Positions 7,041-20,300 of a stretch of 36,237 nucleotides of DNA are shown one piece after another. Below the pieces are notes generated by a model that saw only the letters and a program-made list of their open reading frames with translations, did not search any database and was not told where the DNA came from. The position numbers and the translations under genes are program-made. Positions within the stretch are counted from its first letter, which is position 1, and every line of letters begins with the position of its first letter. Origin of the DNA: Lachnospiraceae bacterium UBA1755 (GTDB lineage: Bacteria > Bacillota > Clostridia > Lachnospirales > Lachnospiraceae); contig DCHJ01000101.1 in the NCBI GenBank assembly GCA_002314805.1, positions 1 through 36,237 on the forward strand, written 5' to 3'.

Positions 7041-7651
7041 GTTTTTATAATAACATAATCAGAATATTCGCTTCAATAGAGCCGGCAGTGCCGCAGGTGA
7101 TAGTATGCTTTGCGGCAACTGCGGTGGCGCTTATTGCGCTGATGACCTTCGGTGATATGATCTGGATCAATCAGAAGCGCTTCAAATTATATGGAATATT
7201 CTATGGATTGAGTACGTATGACTGCCTGAGGCTGGCAGTATCGTGGATAAGACTGATACTGACCATTTCTATAGTAGCCATGTTCAGGGAGCTGGCAACG
7301 ATCCATTATATTGTATATGCAATAGAGGGCATTATATTTGTATGCGATATCAAGCGTCCGTCGAGGATATTCATAAATCTTGTATGGTTTATACTTCAGT
7401 TCCTCGGGATCGTAGCGACAAGTCTTCTTTGCGATTATATTAAGTCAATGATGTATGTAAGTGTCAGTATTTGGGTGATATATATCTTTTTATCTCTTTT
7501 CCTGGTGATTTTCAGTATTTTTATTTTCCTGAACGAGATCGATCAGGTTTCCCAGGACAGAGTACTTCTTTTTGATAATAAAGAGACCGGAGTGAATGAT
7601 GGAAGAAAACAGACAGAACAGCTCAGTGAGCTCAAAGCAGAAGAAAACTAA
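7037..7651 (+). CDS. Five-helix membrane protein of the rotary cassette (possible stator a-like)
   Basis: I do not recognise the family. The 204-residue protein has about five membrane helices (roughly 17-40, 63-83, 87-104, 110-132, 138-165) and a charged cytoplasmic tail. Arg65, Arg72 and Arg84 lie in or beside helix 2 ('LRLAVSWIRLIL'), a weak echo of the essential arginine of subunit a, but I see no a-subunit signature. It is translationally coupled to epsilon through ATGA, so it is probably part of the complex. Since the cassette has no recognisable a subunit, this protein may take its place as the membrane stator, or may connect the ring to the surface proteins. The role is inference from position and topology. 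Confidence 0.75.
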   Translation: MSFYNNIIRIFASIEPAVPQVIVCFAATAVALIALMTFGDMIWINQKRFKLYGIFYGLSTYDCLRLAVSWIRLILTISIVAMFRELATIHYIVYAIEGIIFVCDIKRPSRIFINLVWFILQFLGIVATSLLCDYIKSMMYVSVSIWVIYIFLSLFLVIFSIFIFLNEIDQVSQDRVLLFDNKETGVNDGRKQTEQLSELKAEEN

Positions 7652-8345
7652 GAAGGATCTATTGATAGTGCTTGGCGGAGTGATCCTCATTGCAATAGTA
7701 GTTATTGCTGTCGTGCTTGTTGTGAAAAAGAGCAGCCAGAAAAAGGTCGAGGCAGAAGGACGTCAGTATTTTGGAAATACAGCACATGTAGTTGATAAGG
7801 GTACAGTACTGTCCAAGACAGAGGATGGCTCTACGATCGTGGAGAAATCCGGAACAAGGTCAGTCATCACGGAGCTTCCTATCTATTATGATGAGGACAG
7901 GAAGTTTACCATTACGGAAGATATGATCTACTATACTCCGAGAGCAATTGATTATCAGCGGGTCGACCATTTTACCGACCTGTATCTTGATGATAATGAC
8001 AATGTACATGCGATCGTAGGCGGCAGGGATATTTCTCTGCCAAGAGGCTTTCTGTACAACGGGAAAAATATGTACATTTTCCTTGAGGAAGTGACTCTTA
8101 ATGCCAATGGACATGATCAGGTGCTGCCGCCGCTTTCTTACGTGGAGACCGGAAAAACCAATACATCCAATGTATTTGATTTTGAGACCAAGGAATTTTC
8201 ACGGATAGAAACACCCGAGGATATAAAGGTTTCGGTACCGGAGAATGACTATACCGTATATTTGCGTTCCGATACTCTGGAGACCTCAGACGGAGTAAAG
8301 CATTTATTGTATACAAGACCGGATCTGCTTGATCCGATAAAGTGA
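7596..8345 (+). CDS. Single-pass membrane protein with extracellular domain resembling the giant protein N terminus
   Basis: The 249-residue protein has a polar, Lys-rich cytoplasmic start (1-20), one membrane helix (about 21-43) and about 200 extracellular residues. The outer domain holds 'ELPIYYDEDRKFTI', 'FTDLYLDDN' and 'RGFLYNGKNMYIF'. These parallel, in the same order, 'AFPIYTNEG', 'YEGLYLNNG' and 'NNGFYIN' in the first 170 residues of the next gene product, which has the same topology. The two are probably distant paralogues in this region (inference from reading). The gene overlaps the preceding one by 56 bp; two adjacent in-frame ATGs (7596, 7599) are possible starts. It may dimerise with the giant protein or help anchor it to the motor. 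No known family recognised. Confidence 0.8.
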   Translation: MMEENRQNSSVSSKQKKTKKDLLIVLGGVILIAIVVIAVVLVVKKSSQKKVEAEGRQYFGNTAHVVDKGTVLSKTEDGSTIVEKSGTRSVITELPIYYDEDRKFTITEDMIYYTPRAIDYQRVDHFTDLYLDDNDNVHAIVGGRDISLPRGFLYNGKNMYIFLEEVTLNANGHDQVLPPLSYVETGKTNTSNVFDFETKEFSRIETPEDIKVSVPENDYTVYLRSDTLETSDGVKHLLYTRPDLLDPIK

Positions 8346-8365
8346 TTATTGATAGAAAGTTATAT

Positions 8366-8371
8366 GGGGAG
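8366..8371 (+). promoter_or_regulatory. Ribosome binding site setting the giant gene start
   Basis: GGGGAG lies six bases before the ATG at 8378. The frame could also open at GTG 8342, but that codon overlaps the previous gene and lacks a site at proper spacing. Starting at 8378 also places the basic 'MKNKFKGW' immediately before the membrane helix. Confidence 0.8.
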
Positions 8372-8377
8372 CACAGT

Positions 8378-11300
8378 ATGAAGAATAAGTTTAAAGGTTG
8401 GCTCATAGCACTTTCGGCTGTTATTATCGTTGTTGTTATAGTGGCATTGACGGCACTTTCTAAAATAGCTGTATTGGGAGAAGATGGATATGCGGTTCCT
8501 GCAGCCGCAGCGATCTCACAGGGACTTCAGAAGGGTGATAAGGAGAAGATCACCATGCAGGAAGTCCGTTATGATGATGTCGTTTACGCAAATGCTCTGG
8601 GATACTATGTCGGCGAGAGCCATATAGGCATTGATAAAGCATTTCCGATATATACCAACGAAGGAAACACCCTTCGTTTCCTTGACGATGAAAATTATCT
8701 TGTAAGCCCGTCGATCGAAATACTGCCCACCTACGAAGGCTTATATCTTAATAACGGATATACCTTTAACCAGTTCTTTGATCAGGCAGACCCGACAGAG
8801 TATATCCTTCTGGCTCTTAATAACGGATTCTATATTAATGCACAGCCGGCAGTATTTACCAATAAGCTCGGCTCTAAGGATATCCCTCTCAATTCGATAG
8901 TCAGATTCACGGATGATTCGGTCAGATGGTATTCATACAATGACGGAGGCGTGTTGAAATACGGTGATGAAGAGTCCGTTTTTGATGCCTGCATTACGAT
9001 CGGAGAACACACCTATTACTATAATGATTTCCTGGATGCTCTCGGTCTCATACAGAAAGCTATAAGGACGGGCAAGCCGGTCCTTCCTGATCCGGAAGCT
9101 CCTGAAGAGCCTGCTCTTAAGGAAGTTCCCAAAATTGAAGACGGAGCTGAAGGTACATCAGGCACAGACGGTACGACAGGTGCGAGCGGTACAGCCGGCG
9201 TGGGAGAGAATACTTCTGCAGAGAGCGGAGATGAAGATACTGTAGTTGTCACAGATACGGACCCGGTGGTTGCTCAGGGGACTGTTGTCGTGGAGGTCGA
9301 CGATCAGGACAATTCCAGTGTGGTCACGGAAAACAGTACCAAAACCTTTGGTTACGATTCACCTGATGGAGAGAGTGCTGACCAGCCTGTGACGACAAAG
9401 AAGAAATACAGTGCGCCGACAGTAAAGCTCACATATCTCGACGGTGAGATGTATGGAATTGTCGGCGAGATGGAAATAACAGATGATGTGAAAAACCGTT
9501 CTCTCAGGGGCGGAGTCACAATTAACGCATATTACAAGCCGGATGCAGACGGAAGTGTGCCATCGGATATTCCGGTTGCAACGATCTCGGAATCACTCAA
9601 TGAATCAGGACAGTTTGTGTTGGGCGATTTTATGCCCGGTTCTACTCTGGTATTCTCATATTCATACAAGTATCTGGAGTCCAATTCTGATAATTCAGCT
9701 GTTGAAGAGAAAAGCTATGTTTCCGCACCTAAGGAGATCGTCCTGGAGGATTATGATCCGGATAAGATCAGTCCGCTTAAGGCAGCATGGACAGAGTTAT
9801 ATGCCGGTGCTGAGGATGCATTTGTGTTTGAAAAATTCAGAGTTCTCAATGCGGAAAGCTGTTCCTTAGCAGATCTGAAGACTGACAACAGGAAGAACAC
9901 ACTCAGCCATCTGGATCACATTGCTGTGGAGCTGGAATGTGAGAGCATTGAAGGCACCGCTCCATCAGCTGCTCAGAAGATCAGTACTCAGATCGGGTAT
10001 GACGGAAAGGCTTCAGACTATTCTAATGGCGGTTATATCTTCCAACAGGATATTACTGTCAATTCAGCAGCCATGAGTGAGGCGGAAGGCTCGGCAGTCA
10101 GACTGCAGAGTGACGGAGTTTATAAATATACGGTCGGCGCAGTTGACAGGTTTGGCAACAGGCTTCCCATGGATATCGATATATCCGGTAATACCGGAGT
10201 GCAGGGCGCATTTAAGGCGCATGTCAGCAATACTCTGCAGTTTGATAACTTTAACGGAACCGGATCAGCCGGTTTCAGCAGCAGGGTATATACGTGTAAA
10301 AAGCTTCCTGCAGCTTCGATTACAGTACTTAAGAATGAATCGAGCAGACTGGAGTTAAAGGCGTCCGTGACCAAGGGAACAGAATCGCTTGTAAAAGGAA
10401 CCGGCTTCAGATTCTATATGATCAAGGGCAGCAGCGGCGGAAAGGAAGTGATGTCCGGAACGATCAACGGGAAGGCTTTTTCCGGTCAGAAGGAGCTTCT
10501 CGTAATGCCTTCTGATCTGCAGTCAGGTGACTTCACGGTAGTGATCAATAATCTGACAGACGGAGATTCCTATGAGGCCTGTGTTGTGTGCGATTATGAT
10601 GTCACACCCACTTCTCCCAGAGCTGTTGACGGCAGACTTCCTGCAGTTAAAGAATATAAAGCAGGAAGCAGATATATAAGTACTATCGGAAGTGAGATGA
10701 GGATCCCTGAAGTCAACATCGGCAATATCAGGCCATGGTACTATTCAATAAACGCTGATCTTGAGATCAACGATCCGGATAAGACCATAGTCGGAGATAT
10801 TAAGGTCGAAGCATATAAGGATCCTTCATGCACGAGCCTCATTGACAGTACAAAAACCAAAGCGGCCGGTGAAATATTCCTCGGAAATATGGAGCCGGGT
10901 AAGAAAGTATACCTGAGATACAGCTATACATATCTGAAAGGGAAGAAGGGCTTCTCATCTGCCGCTTCGTTTGTATCAGGTATTATCCCGGTATCACTGC
11001 CGGTTTATAACGGTGCAGGGTTCACACCCGCAAAGGCTTCCTGGGATGAGGTTTTTGCCGCATATCAGAACGGAATGCAGCTTGATTCGGTTAAGCTTGA
11101 GAACACCTCGGATTATCAGCCGGGGGATAAAACATATGCAAATATTAAGAAAGACACGCTGAGTCACATAGAAAGTATACTGCTCACACTGAAACCGGAA
11201 GGAAAATCGGAAGAGTATCTTATCACGATGGACTCCGGCTTTGTGTCCGGGGCAAAGAGCAGACCGGCCACGTTTACAAGCGTAGGAAGGCTTGCTTATT

Positions 11301-14300
11301 CCAACAAGAGGCATGTGTATTCAGTGGAAGCACTTGACAAATATGGCAATGTACTCCCGGTGGTGATCGATGCCAATTCATCAGGCTCTGTGGATTATCG
11401 TTCCTTCAGAGGAAATATTTACACCAGAAAGGCCCTCCCAAAAGCTTCAGCTAAGAGTGAGACCGATCAGGTAAAGAATGAAATACATCTGACTATAAGA
11501 GTAAGTGACAGTGACGAGGCGATCGTCAGGGATAAAAACCTGAGCTTTTATGTCACGGATACCGATTACAGACGTGTAAGGATCAGCGGCAGGATAGCAG
11601 AGACTGGGGGAGTATCATTCTCAGACAGAGACAGCATTGAGCTGACACCTCACAGACTTACCTCTGAATATGAGATCGTGCTCACGGGACTTGAGCCGGG
11701 TAAGGATTACATCGCCTTCGTTGACGGAACCTGCAATTTCACACCGGACGGCACTGCAGGCTTTACACCGATCGCGGACCAGATCTGCAGGCTGCTTGAA
11801 GAGAATTTCACACCCGAGGGAGGTATAACACCCACACCGGAGGTCGAGGAATATCAGGTGCCCGAGGTTACGCTTACATCACTCGGCAGCTGGATATATG
11901 CGGTTACGGGAAAACTGGATATTGTTGACAGGACTACTTCGATCAACGGAGGAGTCATGGTTGATGTATTCACAGACATTGAAGGAACCGGTGAGACCTA
12001 TCAGGACAGCGAAGGACGTACGGTATATCCTGCACGTGACGCAGCCGGAAAGGAGATGTATTCGGGCAAAGGAGATCACTTACAGTCCAAGGTCAAGACT
12101 TCTGAGGAATTTGCCGTCGGGACACTGAAACCGGGAAGTACGGCATATTTCCAGTATCATTATTCTTACAAGTATACGGTTACAAATACGCTGGGACAGA
12201 GAGAAGTCCGAAAAGCGACAGTATATTCTGACATTACCAAGGTCAAGCTTGAAAAATTTGATCAGTCAGAGGTACCGGAAGTAAGGGTGAGCTGGAAGGA
12301 AGACTGGGCTTCTGATACAGACACCTTCAGATATAAGGAGTTTGAAGTAACGGATGCAGTCGGATATGACCGTCAGGCACCTGTATTTACGATAGAAAAT
12401 TACAAGAAAAATACGACCGCCTTCATAAATCATCTTGAACTGACATTAAAGAGCAGGACCGATGGGCAGGAGCGTTACATTGCGATAGGAAAGGATTATA
12501 TCAGTGCGGCATCCACGGATGTGATCACATTCGTGGCAAAGGATGCAGGACTGAAGCCGGATACAGTATACGATTATTCGGTAATAGCCAAGGACGCATA
12601 CGGAAATTTACTTACACTTAAGATCGGAGAGTCGAGGATAGACAGCTCCGCTTATAAGGGTGCGATCTATACAAGAAAAACAGCTCCGACAGCGAGCATC
12701 AGTGAGATCTCCAATGTGGTCGGAGACCTGAAACTGGGTATATCACTTGGATCCGATATGAGCATGTTTGTCACCGGCAGTGAGCCTGTGCTCAAGGTAT
12801 ATGGCGGAGTCAGTCAGGCAGATGTACAGACGATATCAGGAAAAGTGGACGCTCATCCGTTTGTTAAGAAAACGGAAAAGAGCATTGATGTAACGAGGGC
12901 AGAGCATCAGGCAGTCATCGAGAGCCTGGAGCCAAATACAGATTATACAGTTGCGGTATGCGGCAGCTACGATCCTACCCCGACGGTGATCCCCGAGGGA
13001 CAGCCGCACCTTGCACTTACGGAGTATGATACTCTTGCCTGCCTTAATGTTCATACGGCAGCGCCTATGGGCGAGGCCGAGATGCCGACAGCAGTCCTCG
13101 GAGAGACAAAGGTCTGGGCATATGTAGCAGATGTGGCAATGAATATCAGGGATAGAGACAGGCTTCTGGATGACGGAGTGACCATCACTCTGTATTCCGG
13201 AATAAAGGGTGCTTCTCAGGATGCAGATCCTGTAAAGGATGTGTTTGGAAGGGATGTATACAGCCGTGATAACTATAAGGGTACTGAAGCCATTGCAGTC
13301 AAGAAGCTGAAGGGCAGCGGAAATGCAGTATTTGATTCGCTTCAGCCGGGAGCAGATGTTTACCTGCAGTATACTTATTCATATACGTACGATAAAGAGA
13401 CTATCGTTACGGACCCTGCTACCGGTAAAAAGATCAGGACAGTAGTAACCCATAAAGAAGACAATGCTTCTGACTATGTTAAGATCACACTTCTTTCATC
13501 TGACAGTGCGCAGATATACCCCATCAGTGCGCAGTGGAAGGAAGTATTTGCTGCATATGAGAAGGGCTTTAAGCTTGAAGATGCAGTGCTTAAGAATACC
13601 AGCAGCTATACTGAAGGAAATAAGGTATTCAGCAACATGATCCTGAATACCCTGGAATACGTGGAATCATTAGAATACCGCTTCACTGCCAAAGACGATG
13701 CATCCTACAGCGTGACAGTGGAAATTGGTGGCGAAGCCATAGGATCAGCTAAGGAAAGCACCGCGGGTTCAGGGCCGTCCTTTGCAGATGCGCAGCTTCC
13801 GGCAAGAAGTGATACCGAGTATGAATATACGGTGACAGCAAAAGACCATTGGGGAAATACCATACCTATGGTTATCAGTGCCGGCGGCGGTAAGGCAGTC
13901 GGGTACACAGACTTTAAGGGGACCATCTTTACCAGAAAGGCAAAGCCTTCGGCAGACATCAATAAGCAGGACAACGAAGAAGATATTGTAAGACTGAGCG
14001 TAACTGTCAAGGATACCGATGCTGCACTTATTGCATCTTCTTCAGAGCCTGTAAGGTTTGTAATGAAGGACTCAGAGGGTCAGACTTTCCTGATGGACGG
14101 ATACTATTCTGTCGCAGGTCAGCAGACTGCTGTCTCCGGCGCCGGTGAGATAATCATACCTGACGGCTGCAAAGAAATGCTGATAACGCTGACCGGTCTG
14201 TATGATCCGACAAATTACACTGCCTATGTCTACGGAAGCTATGACCAGCAGCCGGCAGCGAGAAGCGGAGCTGTTGACGGCAGAGTAGAGGCACAGCATG

Positions 14301-17300
14301 ATGCTGAACTTGGAAAGAGGGACTTCAGTGTAACCGGCCTGCTAAAGGTGGGTGTTGACCTCGAGGATGCATTTGTTTACGGTGTGACCGGAAAACTGAG
14401 CATTAATGACCCGTATGCCGTACTTAAGGGCGGCGTCACAATGACTGTCGGCAAGTCCATGACAGGAGCTGGTGTGCCCGTACAGGACAGTAAGGGAAGA
14501 AACGTATACCATGCCTGCGATGATGACGGCAGCGTAGTGTGTACGGTGAATTCAAAAGAAATGCTCATCGAAACAAGCTATTCTTATTCACAGGAATTTG
14601 TACTGGGAGAGCTTGAACCGGGCAGTACTGTATATTATCAGTATAAGTATACATATGAAAAAGAATCCGGCGGAGGAACAAGGACCGTCTATTCCGATGT
14701 GACTGAGATCAGACTTCCGCAGTATTCCGCAAGTCTCCTGCTGCCGGCATATATGGATGTGCAGCATAACAAGGCAGCCTATGATGATACCTGGGGGCTC
14801 AGCAGTGTAAAGCTAAGGAATGACAAGTCATATGATACTTCAGCGTCCTTTACAGTTGAGAATTATAAGAAGAATACAGTCGCTCATATAGACCGTATTG
14901 AATATACATTCCGAAATACCGTATCTGATAAGGCTGTATCGGATAAAATCGATGCCGCAGCCGTTTCGAGGATAAGCAGGGCAGGATCAGGTACATCTTA
15001 TGTGGGAAAACACGGATTAATGGAGCCGGACAGTGTGTATTCATATTCTGTGTGCGCATATGACAAATACAATAATGTACTTCCATTCAAGATCAGTGAG
15101 GACAGCATAGTAGATAAGGACTATTCCGAATACTCAGGAAAGATCTATACCAGAAAAGCTGCTCCGGCTGTGACCGTCACACAGGCAGACAGTACGGTGG
15201 AAAACACAGCACTTGTTGTGGATGCATCAGACTGTCTTGACAGCTTTGCTGCAGATGCTGAGCTTGAATTCAATATAACCGCTGTCGGCAGCAATGACAG
15301 ACTTGATCTCCACGGAAAGCTGGACGGTACTGACTTTGCGAAGACTAAAACACTGAAGTGGAAAGTATCCGGAGGCAGGGCAAGCATCGATCTTGACAGC
15401 CTTCCAAGCGGTACAGTGCTCAAGGCATATGTCAAGGGCTGTTACAATGCAGCTCCTTCAAATCTTCCGGAGGGAATGACAAAGGACGATTTCAATGTGA
15501 CGGTTCCGGAAGTGATCGGTATGCTGACATTCAGCACGACTGCAGAAAGCGGGGAGAAGATCATTCCGGGCGTGGAGCTTGGGGCATTTGAAAGCTGGAT
15601 GTACGGCTTCAAGACCAAAGTAACCGTTACTGATCCTTCACAGATAATTAAGAACAGTGTTAATGTGATAGTATATTCCTCTATCGAGGATAAGAACGGT
15701 CTTGCTATGGCATCGTATAAAGATGCAGAAGGCAATCTCAGGTATCCGCATGCAGATACTTCGGGTGCATCCGCATGGACGGGAGCAGAAAGACTTATTA
15801 ATAAAACTGCTAAGAGAACTTCGGATATCCTCTTTACGGATATCAAACCGGGGTCAACAGTGTATATTCAGTATGCGTATGAGTATTCATATACTGTCGA
15901 CCACATCACGGTTGATCCGGAGACAGGAAAAAAGACCAACAAACCGGAGACAAAGAGTGCATCAGTACTCTCTGATCTGATTGAACAGAAGATTCCGGCG
16001 TATGCTTCAGATAAACTCGAGCCCGTGAAGCTGTCATGGAATGATAAAGGAGAGGGTGTATTTGCATCAGCTGCCAATTCCTTTGCTTTGTCAGATGTCC
16101 GTGCAGAGAATACATCATCATACGATCCCCTGGATCCTTCCTTTGAAAATGTTAAGAAGGATACATTGAGTTATGCTTACGGCGTTAAGCTGTTTATCGA
16201 AAAGGACGGTGATGGTGCGCAGGCTACTCCTTCAGAGGTTGAGATGAGCCATCTGTTCGTTGAGAGGATCAAGCGGGAAGGCAGTTCATTCAGTGCTCCG
16301 GCAGGAGTTCTTAAGGACAGCAATACTAAGTATCGCTATACCGCAAAGGTATATGATAAGTATAATCATGAACTGCCGTCAAGGCTTTATATCGGGTCAG
16401 ACACAGAAGCTGCAGCAGGATATATATATACCAGTAAGACTGTGCCGACAGCCAAGATAGACAGAAGTGCGATGGCAAATGGCAAGGTCACCTTCACGAT
16501 CTCCATGATCGATCCCGACAGCTCGCTCAAGGCCGGTGCTGATCTGTCATTTATCCTTACGGACGGGACAGGTAAGGCACAGACCATATCTGGCAGCCTT
16601 AACGGCGTCGCTTTCTCAGGCCTTGAAAGCGTAGTACTGGATGGCAGCAGGGCTGAAAATCAGGTAGTTGTCAAGGATATCCTGCTTAATACCGATTACA
16701 CGGTCAATATCATGGGCAGCTATGATCCTCAGCCGGACGGCTGCGAAACCATGACAGAGGCTGAAGGCCGTCTTAAGGAGCAGACGGATGTATTATTGAC
16801 GAAATATTATTTCAATATCCAGACCGCAGGCGGAGTAGAGTATCAGGATCCGCAGGTGAAGGTAGAAGATATCACTCCCTGGGCATATGCCATCGGAGGA
16901 AGCCTTAAAATAACTGACCCTGCAATGACGATTCAGGACGGTGTGAAATTAGAGGTATACAGCACTGCACAGCGTTCGGCATCATCGCGTATCACGGGAC
17001 TTGCAGCATCACGGACCAGAGCCTTTGTGCTGACGGCAGTTAAGCCCGGTACCACGGTATATCTCGGATATGAATATACATATTGTGATGAAGCAGGAGC
17101 ATTGCATACGGTTGCTCCGGCTCTGGTACCGGTAAAGCTTCAGTCAGTATCAGAGATCGAGCTGTATCCGATAAAGGCTGAGTGGAATGAAGTATTCGCA
17201 GGCTATGAGCAGCAGCTTGAACTATCAGGCATGAAGCTGAGGAATACTGCGGACTACGATCCGGCAGTACGAGATAATCTTGATAATTATAAAAAGAATA

Positions 17301-20300
17301 CCCTTGGACTGATCAATGCCATCAGGCTTAAGGTTACACCTGACGGCATGACTGAGTCAAAGACGCTGAATGTCAGCAATTCCGCAATCAGGGACGCACA
17401 GGCCACATCAAGCGAGGGAAGATATATTTCGTCCAGCAACTCGCTGGATCCGGATAAAAAATATAGCTACACTGTAACAGCTTATGATGATTATGATAAT
17501 GAGCTCCCGTTAAAGATATGCGTAAATAAAGCGACACCGGATGACGCAGATTATTCGGATTACAGAGAGTTTACAGGTACGGTCTATACACGCAACAGGA
17601 TCAATGCGTCTGTCAAAGAGAAGAAGAATACACTCGGAAAGCTTGAACTGGAGATAGAGATCAGCGATCCCGACCGTGCCCTGATCAACGCTGCAGATGA
17701 TAAGCTTATCTTCAATTTCTATGACAGCGATCATAAAGCATGTCTTGTCAAGGGAAAGCTGGACAGTAAAACCGCTATTAATTCCTATGCAGTTGAATTA
17801 CCTGCAAAGGAGTATGCTGAAGATGTTCTTAAGTATACAGTTCAGATCGATAATGTAGATCCCGGAAGGCTGTATTACGCTGAAGTGACAGGATCATATG
17901 ATCCGACTCCGACGCCGGTAAAGGGCGCAGCCGGATATCCCGCACTGGAAAAGGTGCGTAAGCTTATCGGCTCAGTCAAGATCAATACAAAGGGTGCCGA
18001 TGCTGCAAACCGCGCACCCGAAGTAACCTTCGGAGAGTTTATCCCGTGGACATATGCCGTCGGCGGCAGTGTTCAGATCACTGATAAGGATAATGTAATG
18101 ACTACCGGTGTCACTGTTACGGCAAGTGACGGCTCCGGAAACGTACTCGCGCAGGCCACGGTATTTAACAGCGGTGAATTTGCACTGTATCCGCTGGAGC
18201 CGGGCAGCAAGGTTTATGTGACATATTCCTATGACTATGCTGTTAAGACGGGAAAGTGGGAAAAGAATGACAGCGGACAGTATGTGAATGTCATAGAGAA
18301 GTATGTGGTCAATTCACCTGCTCCTGTGGAAGTGCAGCTTCCGCAGTTCAGTACTGAAGATGTCAATAAGGTCAATGCATCCTGGGAGATCGAAAAGGCT
18401 GAGTATATGGACAGCTTTGAGCTGCGTCAGCTTAAGATCGCGACACCGTCACAGTACGATGCAGCTGCCAAGGTATTCTCATTTGACAATTTCAGGAAGA
18501 ATACGGCGATTTATGTAGATCATATCGATCTCAGCCTGAAGAAGGCCGACATAGCAGCAGATCAGGCATCAGATTCAGTTTTCACTATATCACGTAATAC
18601 TGTAAAGCGTGCAATTGAGCTGCCCACATCATACTATTCAACGAGGACACTGGAGGCAGATTCTGCATATCAGTATCAGGCAAAGGCATATGATCAGTAT
18701 GGAAACGAGATGCCGTTTGTAGTAACTGATAATGATGAGGGTACCTTTGACGGATATATCTATACAAGAAAGGGTGCACCCAAGATCAGCATCAGCCTTG
18801 TTGAGAATGTCATAGGCGATATGAGATTCAAGGTGACTGTAAATGACAGCACGTATGGTTCTCTGATCGAAGATCATGACAGCGGCGAAGGTCTGATACT
18901 CGCTATTGAGGGTACAACGACGGCATCACCGAGCGAGACCTATACGCTCAATATGCACGGTACGATAAAGAAGGATGACGGTGAGGCAGTACGTTACGGC
19001 ACAGGTCAGTATGATCTTGCAGACAGTCTGACACTGCTGAGTGATGCAGGTGAACCGGAATTCAGCTATACGATATCGGATGATAATCTCGAGCTGGGAG
19101 ATAAATATGTGATCAGTATCACAGGTGATTATGATCCGACACCGCAGGCACTCAAGGGCATATATCAGGTGCCGCTGGTTGAGAATACTGTACTTGCAAG
19201 GTCATCATTTAAGGCTTCCGACGGTACATACAATGACCAGGGTGAGGAATCCGGCGGCGGCAGCGGAGGAGGAGAAGGTCATGAAGGCTCGCAGATCAAG
19301 CTGTACATCCAGCCTAAGATCGCCTTTAGTAAATATGACCCGTGGATGTACGCAATAGGCTCCAAAGGAACTATATCAGATCCTACGTCTTCGCTGGCAG
19401 GCGGAGTAGCATTTACTGCGTATCTGGGAGTAGACGGACTTGGCAGGCATGAGACCAACGAGCATGGACAGGAAGTATATTCCAAGGATGACTATCATGG
19501 AGTGGGAGTTGCTACTCGCACGGTAAGGTCAAGGACAGGCGAGTTTGTGCTGGCACCGCTTACGCCGGGATCATCATATTATATCCAGTACACCTACAAG
19601 TACAACCCGCTTCAGGTGACAGTCATTACTGAAGAGGGGACACGAAAGAAAACTGTTGAGACAGAAAGACTTCCTCAGGAGAGCTTTACTTCTGACATTG
19701 TTAAGGTTACCCTTCCGACAGTAAGTGAGGTCCTTGGCGATCCGCAGAAGTATGGCAGAGTCTATGATGTATTGTGCAGCTACAAGGATAATTTCGCGGG
19801 CTTTGAGGATACCTTCGGCTTCATGGATCTTCGTCTGACCAATACCTCTGATTATAAAGAGGATCCGGAGGAGTTTACCTTTGCCAACTATAAACTGAAT
19901 ATGCTTCAGTATCTCAACAGGATAGAAGTGACGCTTACCAGAGAAGGTGAGAGCGGCACCAAGGAGTATACCGTTACCAAGAAGTATTCTGACGAGGCAA
20001 AGATAACAGGCATTGACTGGACAGGAGTCGCCGCGCAGGAGAAGGATATTCTTACATCCAATGCAGTATATAAGTATACAGTCAGGGCGATCGATTCCTA
20101 CGGAAATGTGATCCCGCTTTCGGTAAAGAATGGCAGCGATAAGCCTGAGGATTACACCCTGTATATCGGTGAGGCATATACAAGAAAAGCAACTCCAAAG
20201 GTTGAGTTCAAGACTGCGGAAAACAAATCGGGAAAGATCACTCTGAAATTAACGCTGACCGATAAGGACTCAGCTCTCCTTCGTGACAAACCGGTGCTCA

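Noticed and set aside
8342..8377. GTG at 8342 as start of the giant gene
   Set aside because: It overlaps the preceding stop, lacks a ribosome binding site, and the added residues would precede the basic N terminus; ATG 8378 has GGGGAG at good spacing.
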